From a candidate division FCPU426 bacterium (GTDB lineage Bacteria > Oederibacteriota > PGYV01 > Palsa-1178): 40,000 nt of DNA. The notes below the pieces were generated by a model. It saw only the letters and a program-made list of their open reading frames with translations. It did no database searches and was not told the origin of the DNA. The stretch spans positions 1-40,000 of the forward strand of contig PLPI01000048.1 of the NCBI GenBank assembly GCA_003159495.1. The letters run 5' to 3'. The translations under genes and the position numbers were made by a program. Shown here in pieces: positions 16,834 to 25,662 of the stretch (position 1 is its first letter; each line of letters opens with the position of its first letter).

Positions 16834-18120
16834 ATGGTTAAAATAACGGGTAAAATAACGGCTGTACTGATTTTTGTCATCTCGATAGCTTTTTTTTTAC
16901 CGGCTTTTGCGGACGACCAGGCCGCAAGGCCGCTGTCTCTCGACGAGTGCTATAAAATAGCCCTTTCAAATTCCGACGCGGTTAAAATTCAGTCGGAAAA
17001 ACTCAGGCAGGCTAATATGGCAAAGCTGGACACTGTGGGAGCTTTGCTGCCTACAATTTCGGTCGACCACTTCAGGGATTTTGGTATCAGCGGATTTAAC
17101 AGTAGTGGTTATGCGGATGAGGGATGGGAAACTGAAATAATAGCGACACAGCCGGTTTTTCACGGGCTTGAAAAAATAAACGAGATATCCGTGGCGGACA
17201 GGGAAGCTTATAAGGAAGAACTTAACCTTATTTCGGCTAAAAGGGATCTTGCAAACAGCACCGTAAACGCTTTTTACGCCCTTGCCTCGGCTCAGGCGGA
17301 CATAATAAACCTTCAGGACGCACTTTCATTAATGCTCGCCAGGGTAAAGGAACTCAAACAGTGGCAGGAACTCGGCAAATCCAGGCCGAGCGAAGTTTAC
17401 GCCACCGAGTCATCGGCAGCTCTTATCGCTTCACAGCTTGAGCAGTCAAAGGCGGCCACTGACGACGCCTCCGACGCGCTTGACCGTGTAATGGGCATTG
17501 AAAATCCGGTTGCGGTCATCCAGCCGGAAGAGACCAGCAGTACGGTTGAGGATATAAATATTACCTTTACGGCGGAGAGCCGTTCTGATGTCCTTGCGCA
17601 GAAAGCCGAGGTTGAGGCCTCGGATAAAAGGATAGCAACGGGGCTTGGCGTGCTTCTGCCGCAGGTCGATCTTTCCGCGGCAAAAGTTCTTGGCGGAACG
17701 CCGTTTCTTGGCACGACGGCATATAAAGATACGGGCTGGCAGTTCATGTTAACCGCGCAGTACCCGTTATTTCAGGGCGGGCAGAGGATTTTTGACACTG
17801 TGGCGGCTTTTTCACAGAGGGAAGCGGCTTACAGGCAGTATATTTCCACCCTGCTTGATGTAAAGTACGAGCTGAGGTCCAGGATGAGGGATTATTATGC
17901 CGCGGGAAAAATTCTTGCGTCGATGAAGGATGCATACACGAAGACGACGCAGTCATTAAATGCCCAGGTGGCGGATTATAAATACGGCCTTGTGACAAAT
18001 GTCGACGTCCTGCAGGCAATGTCGGATTCCACCTCGGTAAAGCAGTCGCTTGACAGGACCATTATAACGAGGGAACTTGATAAAAAATTACTTGAGATAT
18101 CGGCGGAGGTTGAAAAATGA
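16834..18120 (+). CDS. TolC-family outer-membrane efflux protein
   Basis: A 428-residue precursor with a signal peptide (ITAVLIFVISIAFFLPAFADDQ). Family features are 'LSLDECYKIALSNSDAVKIQSEKL', 'LDTVGALLPTISVD', and the second repeat 'LGVLLPQVDLSAAKVLGG..' with 'FMLTAQYPLFQGGQRIFD' and 'VADYKYGLVTNVDVLQAMSD'. It differs clearly from the TolC at 4067-5380. Its stop overlaps the start of the RND permease gene by four bases (ATGA), so the two are translationally coupled and should work in one pump. Confidence 0.88.
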   Translation: MVKITGKITAVLIFVISIAFFLPAFADDQAARPLSLDECYKIALSNSDAVKIQSEKLRQANMAKLDTVGALLPTISVDHFRDFGISGFNSSGYADEGWETEIIATQPVFHGLEKINEISVADREAYKEELNLISAKRDLANSTVNAFYALASAQADIINLQDALSLMLARVKELKQWQELGKSRPSEVYATESSAALIASQLEQSKAATDDASDALDRVMGIENPVAVIQPEETSSTVEDINITFTAESRSDVLAQKAEVEASDKRIATGLGVLLPQVDLSAAKVLGGTPFLGTTAYKDTGWQFMLTAQYPLFQGGQRIFDTVAAFSQREAAYRQYISTLLDVKYELRSRMRDYYAAGKILASMKDAYTKTTQSLNAQVADYKYGLVTNVDVLQAMSDSTSVKQSLDRTIITRELDKKLLEISAEVEK

Positions 18121-21100
18121 CATTCTCAGACCAGTCAATTAAAAATCCGGTCATGGCGTGGATGATACTGATCGGAATAGTTGTTTTTGGATTTATTTCA
18201 TACACCGGGCTGGGTAAATCACTTATGCCGGATGTGGATTTTCCTGTTTTGACTGTTAATATTACATGGGCGGGAGCGGCGCCTGATGTTGTCGAATCGC
18301 AGATAACAGACGTTGTGGAAGGCGCTGTCATAGGTATTGACGGCGTAAACGAGGTAACTTCGTCATCAACAAGGGGCGCGTCGCAGGTGACGGTGCAGTT
18401 TAACCTTGATAAAAACATAGACGCCGCCCTTCAACAGGTGCAGTCGGCGCTGGCTTCGGTCGCAAAAAATCTTCCGAACACCATAGACCCGGCTGTAATA
18501 AAAAAATCCAACCCGGATGCTTCTCCCATAATATGGCTCTCATTTTCCGGCACGCGTCCGCCGCAGTTCCTTATGGAATATACAATGAATTATTTAAACG
18601 ACGCTTTTTCGTCGGTTCCGGGGGTTGCGCAGGTTATGCTCGGCGGATACTTAAATCCGTCGCTCAGGGTATGGTTAAATCCGAAAAAGATGGTAAATAA
18701 GGAGATAACACCCGACGATGTTTTGAACGCTATTGCAAGCGGGCATGATGAAGTCCCGGCGGGATTCATTGACAACGGAACGAAAGAGACATCAATCAGG
18801 CTTCTGGGCGAAGCGGCAAGCCCTGAGGAATTTGCATCAATAGTCATACCTTCAAGAATGGGAATGTCCATCTGGAAACCCATAAGGATAGGAGATGTTT
18901 CCCGGGTCGAAATGGGGCTCGAAGACGCGCTGACCGTCGCAAGGACTCCGGATGGAATGGCGGTCGGACTTGGCATTGTAAAACAGCCGGGATCAAACGC
19001 CGTTGAAGTGGCACATGCCGTGAAGGCAAGGATGGAACAAATCCGGAAAATACTTCCTCCGGGGACTCGCCTTGACATGCGTTTTGATACCACACAATTC
19101 ATTGAGGATTCATCAAACGACATGAATTTTGTTATTTTTCTTTCCGTGGTGCTGACGGCAATAGTATGCTGGCTCTTTCTCGGAACTTTTAATACGGCGC
19201 TTAATGTGTCCCTCACAATTCCAATGTCGATATTCGGCGCTTTTTTTGTCATTAAATTGATGGGATTCACCCTTAACACTTTCACTTTTCTGGGGCTGTC
19301 GCTTGTCATAGGCATAGTCGTTGATGACGCCATCATGATGGTTGAAAATATTGCGAGGCACAGGGAGGAGGGCGAAACAAAGATAAGGGCCGCTTTAAAA
19401 GGCTCGCGTGAAATAACATTCGCGGCTGTAGCGGCAACCGTTGCCATACTGGCGATATTCCTTCCGGTTATATTTATGCCGGGAGTTATAGGAAGGTATT
19501 TTTTCCAGTTCGGTGTGACAATATCGGCGGCTGTTGTAATATCCCTGCTCGGCGCACTGACGCTCACCCCAATGTACGCTTCGCAATATATGCCGGCTCC
19601 GGCTAAGGAGAAATCAAAAAAACCGTTTATGGATGTAATAATGGACAGGACCAGGGTCGGTTATAAAAAGTTTTTGAAAACCTGCCTTGATAACAGGTGG
19701 CGCGTTTTGATCATTTCGCTTGTGGTTTTCGGGATTTCACTTTTCCTTGGAATTGTGCTTATTAAAAAAGAATTCGTGCCGCCCCAGGACCAGGCAAGGC
19801 TTTCTGTGAACCTCCAGACGCCCCCGGGTTCGGCATTTGCGTTTACGAACGAAGTATTCAAAAAAGCCGAGGCGATAGTGGCGGCCAGGCCTGAAACGGA
19901 CAGTTATTTTTCCATAATCGGGTTCGGCAGTCACAATTCAGGCGGCATTCAGGTGACATTTAAAGATAAAAACAAGAGGCCCGCTGACCCTGTTTCTCAT
20001 AAAGTTCTGACGCAGATGCAGATAGCCGACGAATTAAGGAAAGAACTCAAAAAAGTGCCGGGAATCAGCGTTATCAGTATGATAGACCCGTCCCTCCAGG
20101 GATTTACAGCAAAAAGGGGATATCCGGTGGAATTTATGTTGATGGGGCCGGACTGGGATAAATTGGCCGGCCTTGCGGCGGGAATGGTCAAGGATATGGA
20201 AAAAACCGGACTCATGGTAGGCGCGGATTCCGATTATAAAATCGGCGTTACCGAGGCGCTTGTTTATCCGGACAGGGTAAAGGCTGCGGCGCGCGGAGTA
20301 AATATGTCGACCATTGGAAATGCCCTTAATGCTTCTTACGGCGGATTGAAGTACGGTAAATATACAAAGGATGGGAAAAGATATGACGTCACTGTTGAAC
20401 TTGAACAAACAGACAGGACCGACATTCAGGGCATCCTGAACGCTTATGTTAGGAATAATCAGGGGGAATTGATAAAACTTTCTGATGTTGTAAGCGTCAA
20501 GGAAAAACCTACAGTCACATCGATAACCAGGGAGAACAGGGAAAGGGCCATCAGGATCTATTCGGAAGTAGCCATGGGAAAATCGCAGGGCGATGCGCTT
20601 AAAGCTGTGGAGGACCTTGCGGCAAAACTTCCCGAAGGTTACAGGATATTCATGGTGGGAAATTCACAGGGGTTCAAGGACTCAACAACGGCCTTGATTT
20701 TTGCCCTGTTTCTCGGAATATTTGTAGCATATATGGTCCTGGGTACGCAGTTTAATTCTTTCGTTCACCCGATATCGGTTCTTATAGCGCTTCCTTTTTC
20801 CGTTACAGGAGCGTTCATAGCGCTTTATATCACCCACCAGACGTTAAATATTTACAGTATGATCGGGATAATCCTTTTGATGGGTATTGTAAAGAAAAAT
20901 TCAATTCTTCTCGTGGATTTTACAAACCAGAGGCGTGCGTCGGGAATGAATGTAAGGGATGCCCTGCTTGAGGCCTGCCCGATAAGGTTACGGCCTATTC
21001 TTATGACATCCGCGGCGACGATTGCGGCCGCTATACCTCCGGCGCTGGCGCTCGGGCCGGGAGCGGAAACCCGCGTTCCAATGGCGGTCGTCGTAATTGG

Positions 21101-21266
21101 CGGCGTCTTTTTCTCGACCATACTGACTTTGTTTGTTGTGCCTTGTGTATATAGCCTGCTTTCAGGCCTTGAAAACAAACACCATTTGGATGAGGTTCAC
21201 CTGGCCATGAAAGAGCTCGGGCAGGAAGAATCGGAATTTGTAACTACGAAGAAAAAAAACAAATAA
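18117..21266 (+). CDS. RND-family multidrug efflux permease (AcrB/HAE1 type)
   Basis: A 1049-residue inner-membrane proton/drug antiporter of normal HAE1 length. It has TM1 'PVMAWMILIGIVVFGFISY' and 'GLGKSLMPDVDFPVLTVNITWAGAAP', two large periplasmic loops (docking and porter domains, ~40-335 and ~560-850), and the proton-relay helices: TM4 'GLSLVIGIVVDDAIMMVENIAR' with the paired Asp, and TM10 'LMGIVKKNSILLVDFTNQ' with Lys. 'RPILMTSAATIAAAIPPAL' is also typical. There is no periplasmic adaptor gene in this operon; the window's only adaptor is the MacA-like one at 5361-6359. A strong terminator follows. Confidence 0.96.
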   Translation: MTFSDQSIKNPVMAWMILIGIVVFGFISYTGLGKSLMPDVDFPVLTVNITWAGAAPDVVESQITDVVEGAVIGIDGVNEVTSSSTRGASQVTVQFNLDKNIDAALQQVQSALASVAKNLPNTIDPAVIKKSNPDASPIIWLSFSGTRPPQFLMEYTMNYLNDAFSSVPGVAQVMLGGYLNPSLRVWLNPKKMVNKEITPDDVLNAIASGHDEVPAGFIDNGTKETSIRLLGEAASPEEFASIVIPSRMGMSIWKPIRIGDVSRVEMGLEDALTVARTPDGMAVGLGIVKQPGSNAVEVAHAVKARMEQIRKILPPGTRLDMRFDTTQFIEDSSNDMNFVIFLSVVLTAIVCWLFLGTFNTALNVSLTIPMSIFGAFFVIKLMGFTLNTFTFLGLSLVIGIVVDDAIMMVENIARHREEGETKIRAALKGSREITFAAVAATVAILAIFLPVIFMPGVIGRYFFQFGVTISAAVVISLLGALTLTPMYASQYMPAPAKEKSKKPFMDVIMDRTRVGYKKFLKTCLDNRWRVLIISLVVFGISLFLGIVLIKKEFVPPQDQARLSVNLQTPPGSAFAFTNEVFKKAEAIVAARPETDSYFSIIGFGSHNSGGIQVTFKDKNKRPADPVSHKVLTQMQIADELRKELKKVPGISVISMIDPSLQGFTAKRGYPVEFMLMGPDWDKLAGLAAGMVKDMEKTGLMVGADSDYKIGVTEALVYPDRVKAAARGVNMSTIGNALNASYGGLKYGKYTKDGKRYDVTVELEQTDRTDIQGILNAYVRNNQGELIKLSDVVSVKEKPTVTSITRENRERAIRIYSEVAMGKSQGDALKAVEDLAAKLPEGYRIFMVGNSQGFKDSTTALIFALFLGIFVAYMVLGTQFNSFVHPISVLIALPFSVTGAFIALYITHQTLNIYSMIGIILLMGIVKKNSILLVDFTNQRRASGMNVRDALLEACPIRLRPILMTSAATIAAAIPPALALGPGAETRVPMAVVVIGGVFFSTILTLFVVPCVYSLLSGLENKHHLDEVHLAMKELGQEESEFVTTKKKNK

Positions 21267-21290
21267 AATTTTTGGTTTAGAAATAATAAA

Positions 21291-21328
21291 AAACAGGGCG
21301 GATGCTTAAAACATCCGCCCTGTTTTTT
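21291..21328 (+). terminator. Rho-independent terminator of the TolC-RND operon
   Basis: A 14-bp stem AAACAGGGCGGATG (21291-21304) / CATCCGCCCTGTTT (21312-21325) with loop CTTAAAA, then a T-run through 21328. Confidence 0.92.
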
Positions 21329-21371
21329 ATTTGCGATATTTTTTTTAGGCCGGTTGAAAAGTTATGCACTA

Positions 21372-21400
21372 TTGACACCGGAGTAAGTATGATGTATTAT
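21372..21400 (+). promoter_or_regulatory. Strong promoter of the hydrogenase-related operon
   Basis: TTGACA (21372-21377), exactly 17 bases, then TATTAT (21395-21400). It lies just past the preceding terminator and 62 bases before the TTG start at 21463. Probably the single promoter for 21463-29313. Confidence 0.7.
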
Positions 21401-21462
21401 CAAAAACAATCAAAACACGGCTTATTTCAAGCCGGTAGCATATAAAAAAGAAGGCATTTAAA

Positions 21463-22143
21463 TTGCAGCTTAAAATAAAGGATGTTATGGAATTGCTCGG
21501 CGTGCCCGAGCAGGCCGTCCTTAAATATATCAGGGAAAAAGGGCTTCCGGCCAGGAAAATAAGCCACCAGTATAATTTCAACAAAGAAGAGATAAAAGAA
21601 TGGGTCTTAAAGAACGGCATAGCCGTATCGGAAAAATTCCTCGATTTAAACCTTGTTAAAACCCCGGTTTCCATCCATAGTCTCGTAAAAAAAGGGGGTA
21701 TATTTACCGGTATAGATGGAACCACTCCGGGTGAGATACTTGCCCATGCGGTCGGGAAAATGAAGGTCCCTGACGGGCTCAAAAAGGATGAGATATTAAT
21801 TTCCCTTATAGAAAGGGAAGAGTTGATGCCCACGGCTGTCGGCCGCGGCATAGCCATTCCGCACCCCAGGAACCCCATAATATCGGACATTGAAAACGAA
21901 TCAGTCACAGTATGCACCCTGAAAAATCCGGCTGATTACGGAGCGGTGGATGGAAAAAAGGTTCACACTCTTTTTATCGTGATGAGCGCCAATTCGCGTC
22001 GCCACCTTGAAATACTTTCAAAGCTCCTTTTCTTATGCCAGCAGGAGCCGTTGGTATGGATGCTTGAAACTGGAAAGGGGCCGGAAGAAATACTCTCCTA
22101 CATAGGGGAGCAGGAGCAAAAATTGAAGGAAAACGGCCGTTGA
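21463..22143 (+). CDS. HTH (excisionase/MerR-like) - PTS EIIA (PtsN/fructose-type) two-domain protein
   Basis: A 226-residue protein starting at TTG 21463 (AAGAAGG upstream). Residues 1-52 form a compact helix-turn-helix of the excisionase/MerR type ('IKDVMELLGVPEQAVLKYI..KGLPARKIS..YNFNKEEIKEWV'). After a linker, residues ~75-220 are a PTS EIIA type-2 domain: 'EREELMPTAVGRGIAIPHPRN' contains His134 in the place of the phosphorylated active-site His of EIIA-Ntr/EIIA-Fru, and 'SRRHLEILSKLLFL' (His181) is also characteristic. No PTS permease or HPr lies nearby. Its gene overlaps the next by three bases, so it probably senses phosphotransfer state and regulates this operon or complex (inference). 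Confidence 0.85.
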   Translation: MQLKIKDVMELLGVPEQAVLKYIREKGLPARKISHQYNFNKEEIKEWVLKNGIAVSEKFLDLNLVKTPVSIHSLVKKGGIFTGIDGTTPGEILAHAVGKMKVPDGLKKDEILISLIEREELMPTAVGRGIAIPHPRNPIISDIENESVTVCTLKNPADYGAVDGKKVHTLFIVMSANSRRHLEILSKLLFLCQQEPLVWMLETGKGPEEILSYIGEQEQKLKENGR

Positions 22144-24101
22144 GCTTGTTCATTTACGGCATTGTCATAATAATTGCGGGCGGCCTTTTCAGCGCTTTTG
22201 CCGCGGAAAACCGCCGGGTGTACGCCGCGCTTGCCGCGGTCCTGGCTGGAGGCGTTATGTGCCTTATCCCGGCGGTGAATGTGCTTTTTTTTCACGGCAC
22301 AGCGGTATATGATCTTTTTGGAATAATATTTTCACTGGACCCACTTTCGGCATTTTTTTCCGCCATTATAGTTGTATTGTCATTTTTTTCCGTTCTTTAT
22401 TCCGTGCCTTACATGAAAGGATATTATTCAAAAGAACATGCCGTAACATCCCATTATATATTCCTGACAATCCTCATCGCCTCGATGCTCATGGTAACCG
22501 CGGCGCGCGACGCCGTGGCATTCATGATAAGCTGGGAAATCATGGCGCTTTCGTCTTTTTTTCTCGTGATATTTGAGAACGGGAAAAAAGAGGTTGTAGA
22601 TGCGGGAATTTATTACCTAATCATGTCGCATATAAGCGCCGTCCTGCTGATATGCGGTTTCGCTTTTGCTTTAAGCGGCGGGGCGGGACTTTCATTTGAA
22701 GCCATTGGTTCGGTGATGGCAAATAACCGCGGACAGGTTTTTCTTCCTTTTATCCTCTTCTTTTCCGGATTTGCGATAAAGGCCGGGCTTGTACCCGGCC
22801 ATACATGGCTGCCGAAGGCGCATCCAGCGGCACCCGCGCATATATCAGCCCTGATGTCCGCCATTATGATAGAAATGGGCATTTATGGAACGGCAAGAAT
22901 TATCATGATTTTTCCGCCGATGGGGGTGCCGGCAGGTTATGTCGTCCTTTTTTTCGGCATACTTACCGCGCTGACCGGAATTTTGTATTCCATTTCCCAG
23001 AGGGATATTAAAAAAGCGCTCGCGTATTCCAGTATTGAAAATGCGGGAATAATGGCGGCCGGGCTGGGGCTCGGAATGCTCGGGATATCATATAACCGGC
23101 CCTATATGGCCCTGCTAGGTTTTATAGGCGCTTTTTTGCAGGTTTTAAACCATTCTATTTTTAAGAGCCTTTTATTTTTCGGGTCCGGCACGATTTACAG
23201 GCGCACACATACCCTTGATGTGGAAAAATTGGGAGGCCTTTCAAAGAAAATGCCGGTGTTGTCTTTATGCTTTTTGCTGGGCTGTGCGGCTATATCCGGA
23301 CTGCCGCCGTTTAACGGATTTATAAGCGAATTTATCATTTTTTTGTCCATGATACAGGCCGCACAGACAAGGGTCATTGCCCTTGCCGCTGCGGGGATTA
23401 TTGGACTTGCCGGACTCGCGTTTACCGGCTCAATGGCGGTAATTTCATTTACACGGCTGTATTCGGGGATTTTTTCCGGGACGGCACGGTTGGATAACGC
23501 GAAAATAGAAAAAGGCGAAGGCGTTATCGAAACGCTTATTTTTATGATACTCGCGGCGGCCTCGCTTTTTATAGGTTTGTTCCCGCAGGCAGTCTATAAT
23601 ATTGTTTATGCTCCCGCGGCAGCCATGCTTGCATCCGCCGGAATGTCACCGTTGAACAACACGGCACTGGCCGGACAACTATCCGGATTATCCGGGCTGT
23701 TTTTAATATTATGCGGAGTTGTCCTGGCAATCATGGCATTCAGGTCTGTTCTGCTGAAAAACAGGGTTAAAAGCGGCAACACATGGGGGTGCGCGTATAA
23801 GGCGCCCACCTCGAGGATGCAATACACCACAAACTCATATGCGGCCCCTTTTACCGCCATCATGGAGCCTTTTGCCGGCAAAAAAGAGGTTGAAAATCCA
23901 CCAGTGGGTATCTTCCCGTCAGCGGCGGAATATAAGACGGGGTTTACGGATTTTTTTGAAAAATACCTGATAAACGCCGCGGGAAAAGCGGGACGCGGAC
24001 TGCTTAAGTTATTCACCTGGATACAGAACGGCAGCCTCCAGCGTTATATAATTTATACGATAATTTTTCTTGCGCTGTCAATTGTATGGGCGGTGAGATA
24101 A
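22140..24101 (+). CDS. HyfB/NuoL-like antiporter-type membrane subunit
   Basis: A 653-residue polytopic protein of the Mrp/NuoL/NuoM/HyfB family. It begins at TTG 22140, overlapping the previous stop (TTGA). Key proton-path residues are visible: Glu in 'AFMISWEIMALSSFFLVIFENG', Lys in 'SGFAIKAGLVPGHTWLPKAHPAAPAHISALMS', and the later 'FLQVLNHSIFKSLLFFGSG' and 'AAISGLPPFNGFISEFIIF' helices. The C-terminal region (~540-653) carries 'GCAYKAPTSRMQYTTNSYAAPF', typical of HyfB. In related complexes it pumps H+ or Na+ when electrons move through the peripheral arm. Next gene overlaps by one base (TAATG). Confidence 0.92.
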   Translation: MSLFIYGIVIIIAGGLFSAFAAENRRVYAALAAVLAGGVMCLIPAVNVLFFHGTAVYDLFGIIFSLDPLSAFFSAIIVVLSFFSVLYSVPYMKGYYSKEHAVTSHYIFLTILIASMLMVTAARDAVAFMISWEIMALSSFFLVIFENGKKEVVDAGIYYLIMSHISAVLLICGFAFALSGGAGLSFEAIGSVMANNRGQVFLPFILFFSGFAIKAGLVPGHTWLPKAHPAAPAHISALMSAIMIEMGIYGTARIIMIFPPMGVPAGYVVLFFGILTALTGILYSISQRDIKKALAYSSIENAGIMAAGLGLGMLGISYNRPYMALLGFIGAFLQVLNHSIFKSLLFFGSGTIYRRTHTLDVEKLGGLSKKMPVLSLCFLLGCAAISGLPPFNGFISEFIIFLSMIQAAQTRVIALAAAGIIGLAGLAFTGSMAVISFTRLYSGIFSGTARLDNAKIEKGEGVIETLIFMILAAASLFIGLFPQAVYNIVYAPAAAMLASAGMSPLNNTALAGQLSGLSGLFLILCGVVLAIMAFRSVLLKNRVKSGNTWGCAYKAPTSRMQYTTNSYAAPFTAIMEPFAGKKEVENPPVGIFPSAAEYKTGFTDFFEKYLINAAGKAGRGLLKLFTWIQNGSLQRYIIYTIIFLALSIVWAVR

Positions 24102-25021
24102 TGGGAGTCATCATTTACCTGCTTGTAATTATCCCGGCGCCGTTCATATTTGCGGGGCTTATTAACAGGGTCAAGGCGTTATGGGCGGGAAGGTACGGCC
24201 AGCCCGTGTTACAGCCGCTTTATGATTTCATGAAATATATGTCCAAGGGGCAGGTGATTTCCACAGCAACAAACCCGGTTTTTAAAGCCGCACAGGCAGT
24301 TTCGGCCGGAGCGGTTATCGTATCGTCCATGCTCATACCGCTTTGCGGCGCGTCTCCGGTTTTTACCGTTGATTACGGCTTCATTGTTTTTGCGTACCTG
24401 CTGGGGCTCTCAAAATTTATTTCGCTTATATCAGCAATGGATACGGGCTCAAGTTTTGAGGGAATGGGCGCCTCCAGGGAGGCTTCTTTTACCGCATTTA
24501 TTGAACCTTCATTTTTTGTCATAATAGCCACTGCCGCTGCGGTATCGGGAATGGACTCTTTTAACGGACTGGCCACATTTGCCGCATCAAACCTGCCGAC
24601 GGGCTGGGTTATAGCGTGGCTCGCGGCGGCGGCCATGCTGGTGATGATATTGACTGAGGGTTCACGGGTGCCTGTCGACGACCCGGCGACACACCTGGAG
24701 CTGACGATGATACATGAAGCCATGGTGCTGGACAACTCAGGCCCGGATATGGCGCTGATAAGCTACACCGTAAACCTTAAGATGGTGCTTTTAAGCGCCG
24801 TCATAGCGCTTATTTTTACACCAGCCGGGGTTTCAACGGGGGCGGCAGTTTTAATCCTTGCGGGGGTGCTTTTTTTGACGGCTGTGATTATCGGCTGTAT
24901 TGAATCTGTTATGGCAAGGCTGCGCATGACGCATGTGCCGCAGTTCGTATTTTTCATGTCGTCAATGGCGGTAATAATATTCTGTTCCGCCTTCATCTTT
25001 GTGCTGGCGGCGTCAAAATGA
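24101..25021 (+). CDS. HyfC/NuoH-like membrane subunit
   Basis: A 306-residue, ~8-helix protein. I choose ATG 24101 (sharing its A with the previous TAA, GGTGAG just upstream) over the in-frame ATG at 24086, which lacks a ribosome site. Family marks are 'GLINRVKALWAGRYGQPVLQPLYDFMKYM', the acidic loop 'AMDTGSSFEGMGASREASF', and 'TEGSRVPVDDPATHLELTMIHEAMVLD', matching HyfC/HycD/NuoH. This subunit joins the peripheral electron-transfer arm to the membrane antiporter arm. Its stop overlaps the next start by four bases (ATGA). Confidence 0.93.
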   Translation: MGVIIYLLVIIPAPFIFAGLINRVKALWAGRYGQPVLQPLYDFMKYMSKGQVISTATNPVFKAAQAVSAGAVIVSSMLIPLCGASPVFTVDYGFIVFAYLLGLSKFISLISAMDTGSSFEGMGASREASFTAFIEPSFFVIIATAAAVSGMDSFNGLATFAASNLPTGWVIAWLAAAAMLVMILTEGSRVPVDDPATHLELTMIHEAMVLDNSGPDMALISYTVNLKMVLLSAVIALIFTPAGVSTGAAVLILAGVLFLTAVIIGCIESVMARLRMTHVPQFVFFMSSMAVIIFCSAFIFVLAASK

Positions 25022-25659
25022 CCATATTTTTCGCGGCTATATTCAGCATGACAATGATATATGCCTGCTCGACAAGCAGGATAGAGGCCTATATAAGGGT
25101 GTTGTCCCTGCAGGGGATACTGCTTTTTCTCTGTGTCATTACAGGGCCAAAGGGACTTCCCGCGGTTACCTTTATTTTCCTCTGCGTGGAAACTTTTGGC
25201 TTTAAGGCCGTGCTGATACCGTGGTTTTTGATGTATACGGTGAGAAAAAACGGCGTGTTAAGGGAGGATGAACCCTACATACCCAATTTTTATTCAGTTG
25301 TCACGGCCACGCTCATATTTGCGGCTGTTTTTTTTGTTTCGTTTTTAATACTTAAAAGCGGAACAGCGCCGGGTTTTAAGGCCCTTTATTTCGGCGCCGC
25401 GCTCTCGGCCATTGCAACGGGGCTTTTCATTATTATAAGCAGGAAAAAGGTTATAACGCACGTCATGGGTTTTGTGATGATGGAAAACGGCATATTTCTC
25501 CTTTCGCTTTCTTTTGCGGGAGAGATGCCCTTTATAGTCAACCTTGGAGTTTTGCTTGACCTGTTTATCGCGGTCTTTTTGCTGGGGCTTTTTGTTTCAA
25601 GGATAAATTCGACCTTTGACGAGCTTGAGGTGGATATGCTTTCGGAATTAAAGGACTAA
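25018..25659 (+). CDS. HyfE-like membrane subunit (NuoK-like C-terminus)
   Basis: A 213-residue protein with about six hydrophobic segments. The N-terminal half ('IEAYIRVLSLQGILLFL', 'LCVETFGFKAVLIPWFL') and C-terminal half ('VMGFVMMENGIFLLSLSFAGEMPFIVNLGVLLDLFIAVFLLGLFVSRI') match HyfE. The latter carries the Glu of the NuoK-like proton channel. It overlaps the preceding gene by four bases and the next starts three bases after its stop. Part of the ion-translocating arm. Confidence 0.9.
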   Translation: MTIFFAAIFSMTMIYACSTSRIEAYIRVLSLQGILLFLCVITGPKGLPAVTFIFLCVETFGFKAVLIPWFLMYTVRKNGVLREDEPYIPNFYSVVTATLIFAAVFFVSFLILKSGTAPGFKALYFGAALSAIATGLFIIISRKKVITHVMGFVMMENGIFLLSLSFAGEMPFIVNLGVLLDLFIAVFLLGLFVSRINSTFDELEVDMLSELKD

Positions 25660-25662
25660 TAG

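Noticed and set aside
18590-19567. 325-codon minus-strand frame inside the RND permease gene
   Set aside because: Runs antisense to the conserved core of the RND gene; its translation has no recognisable domain.
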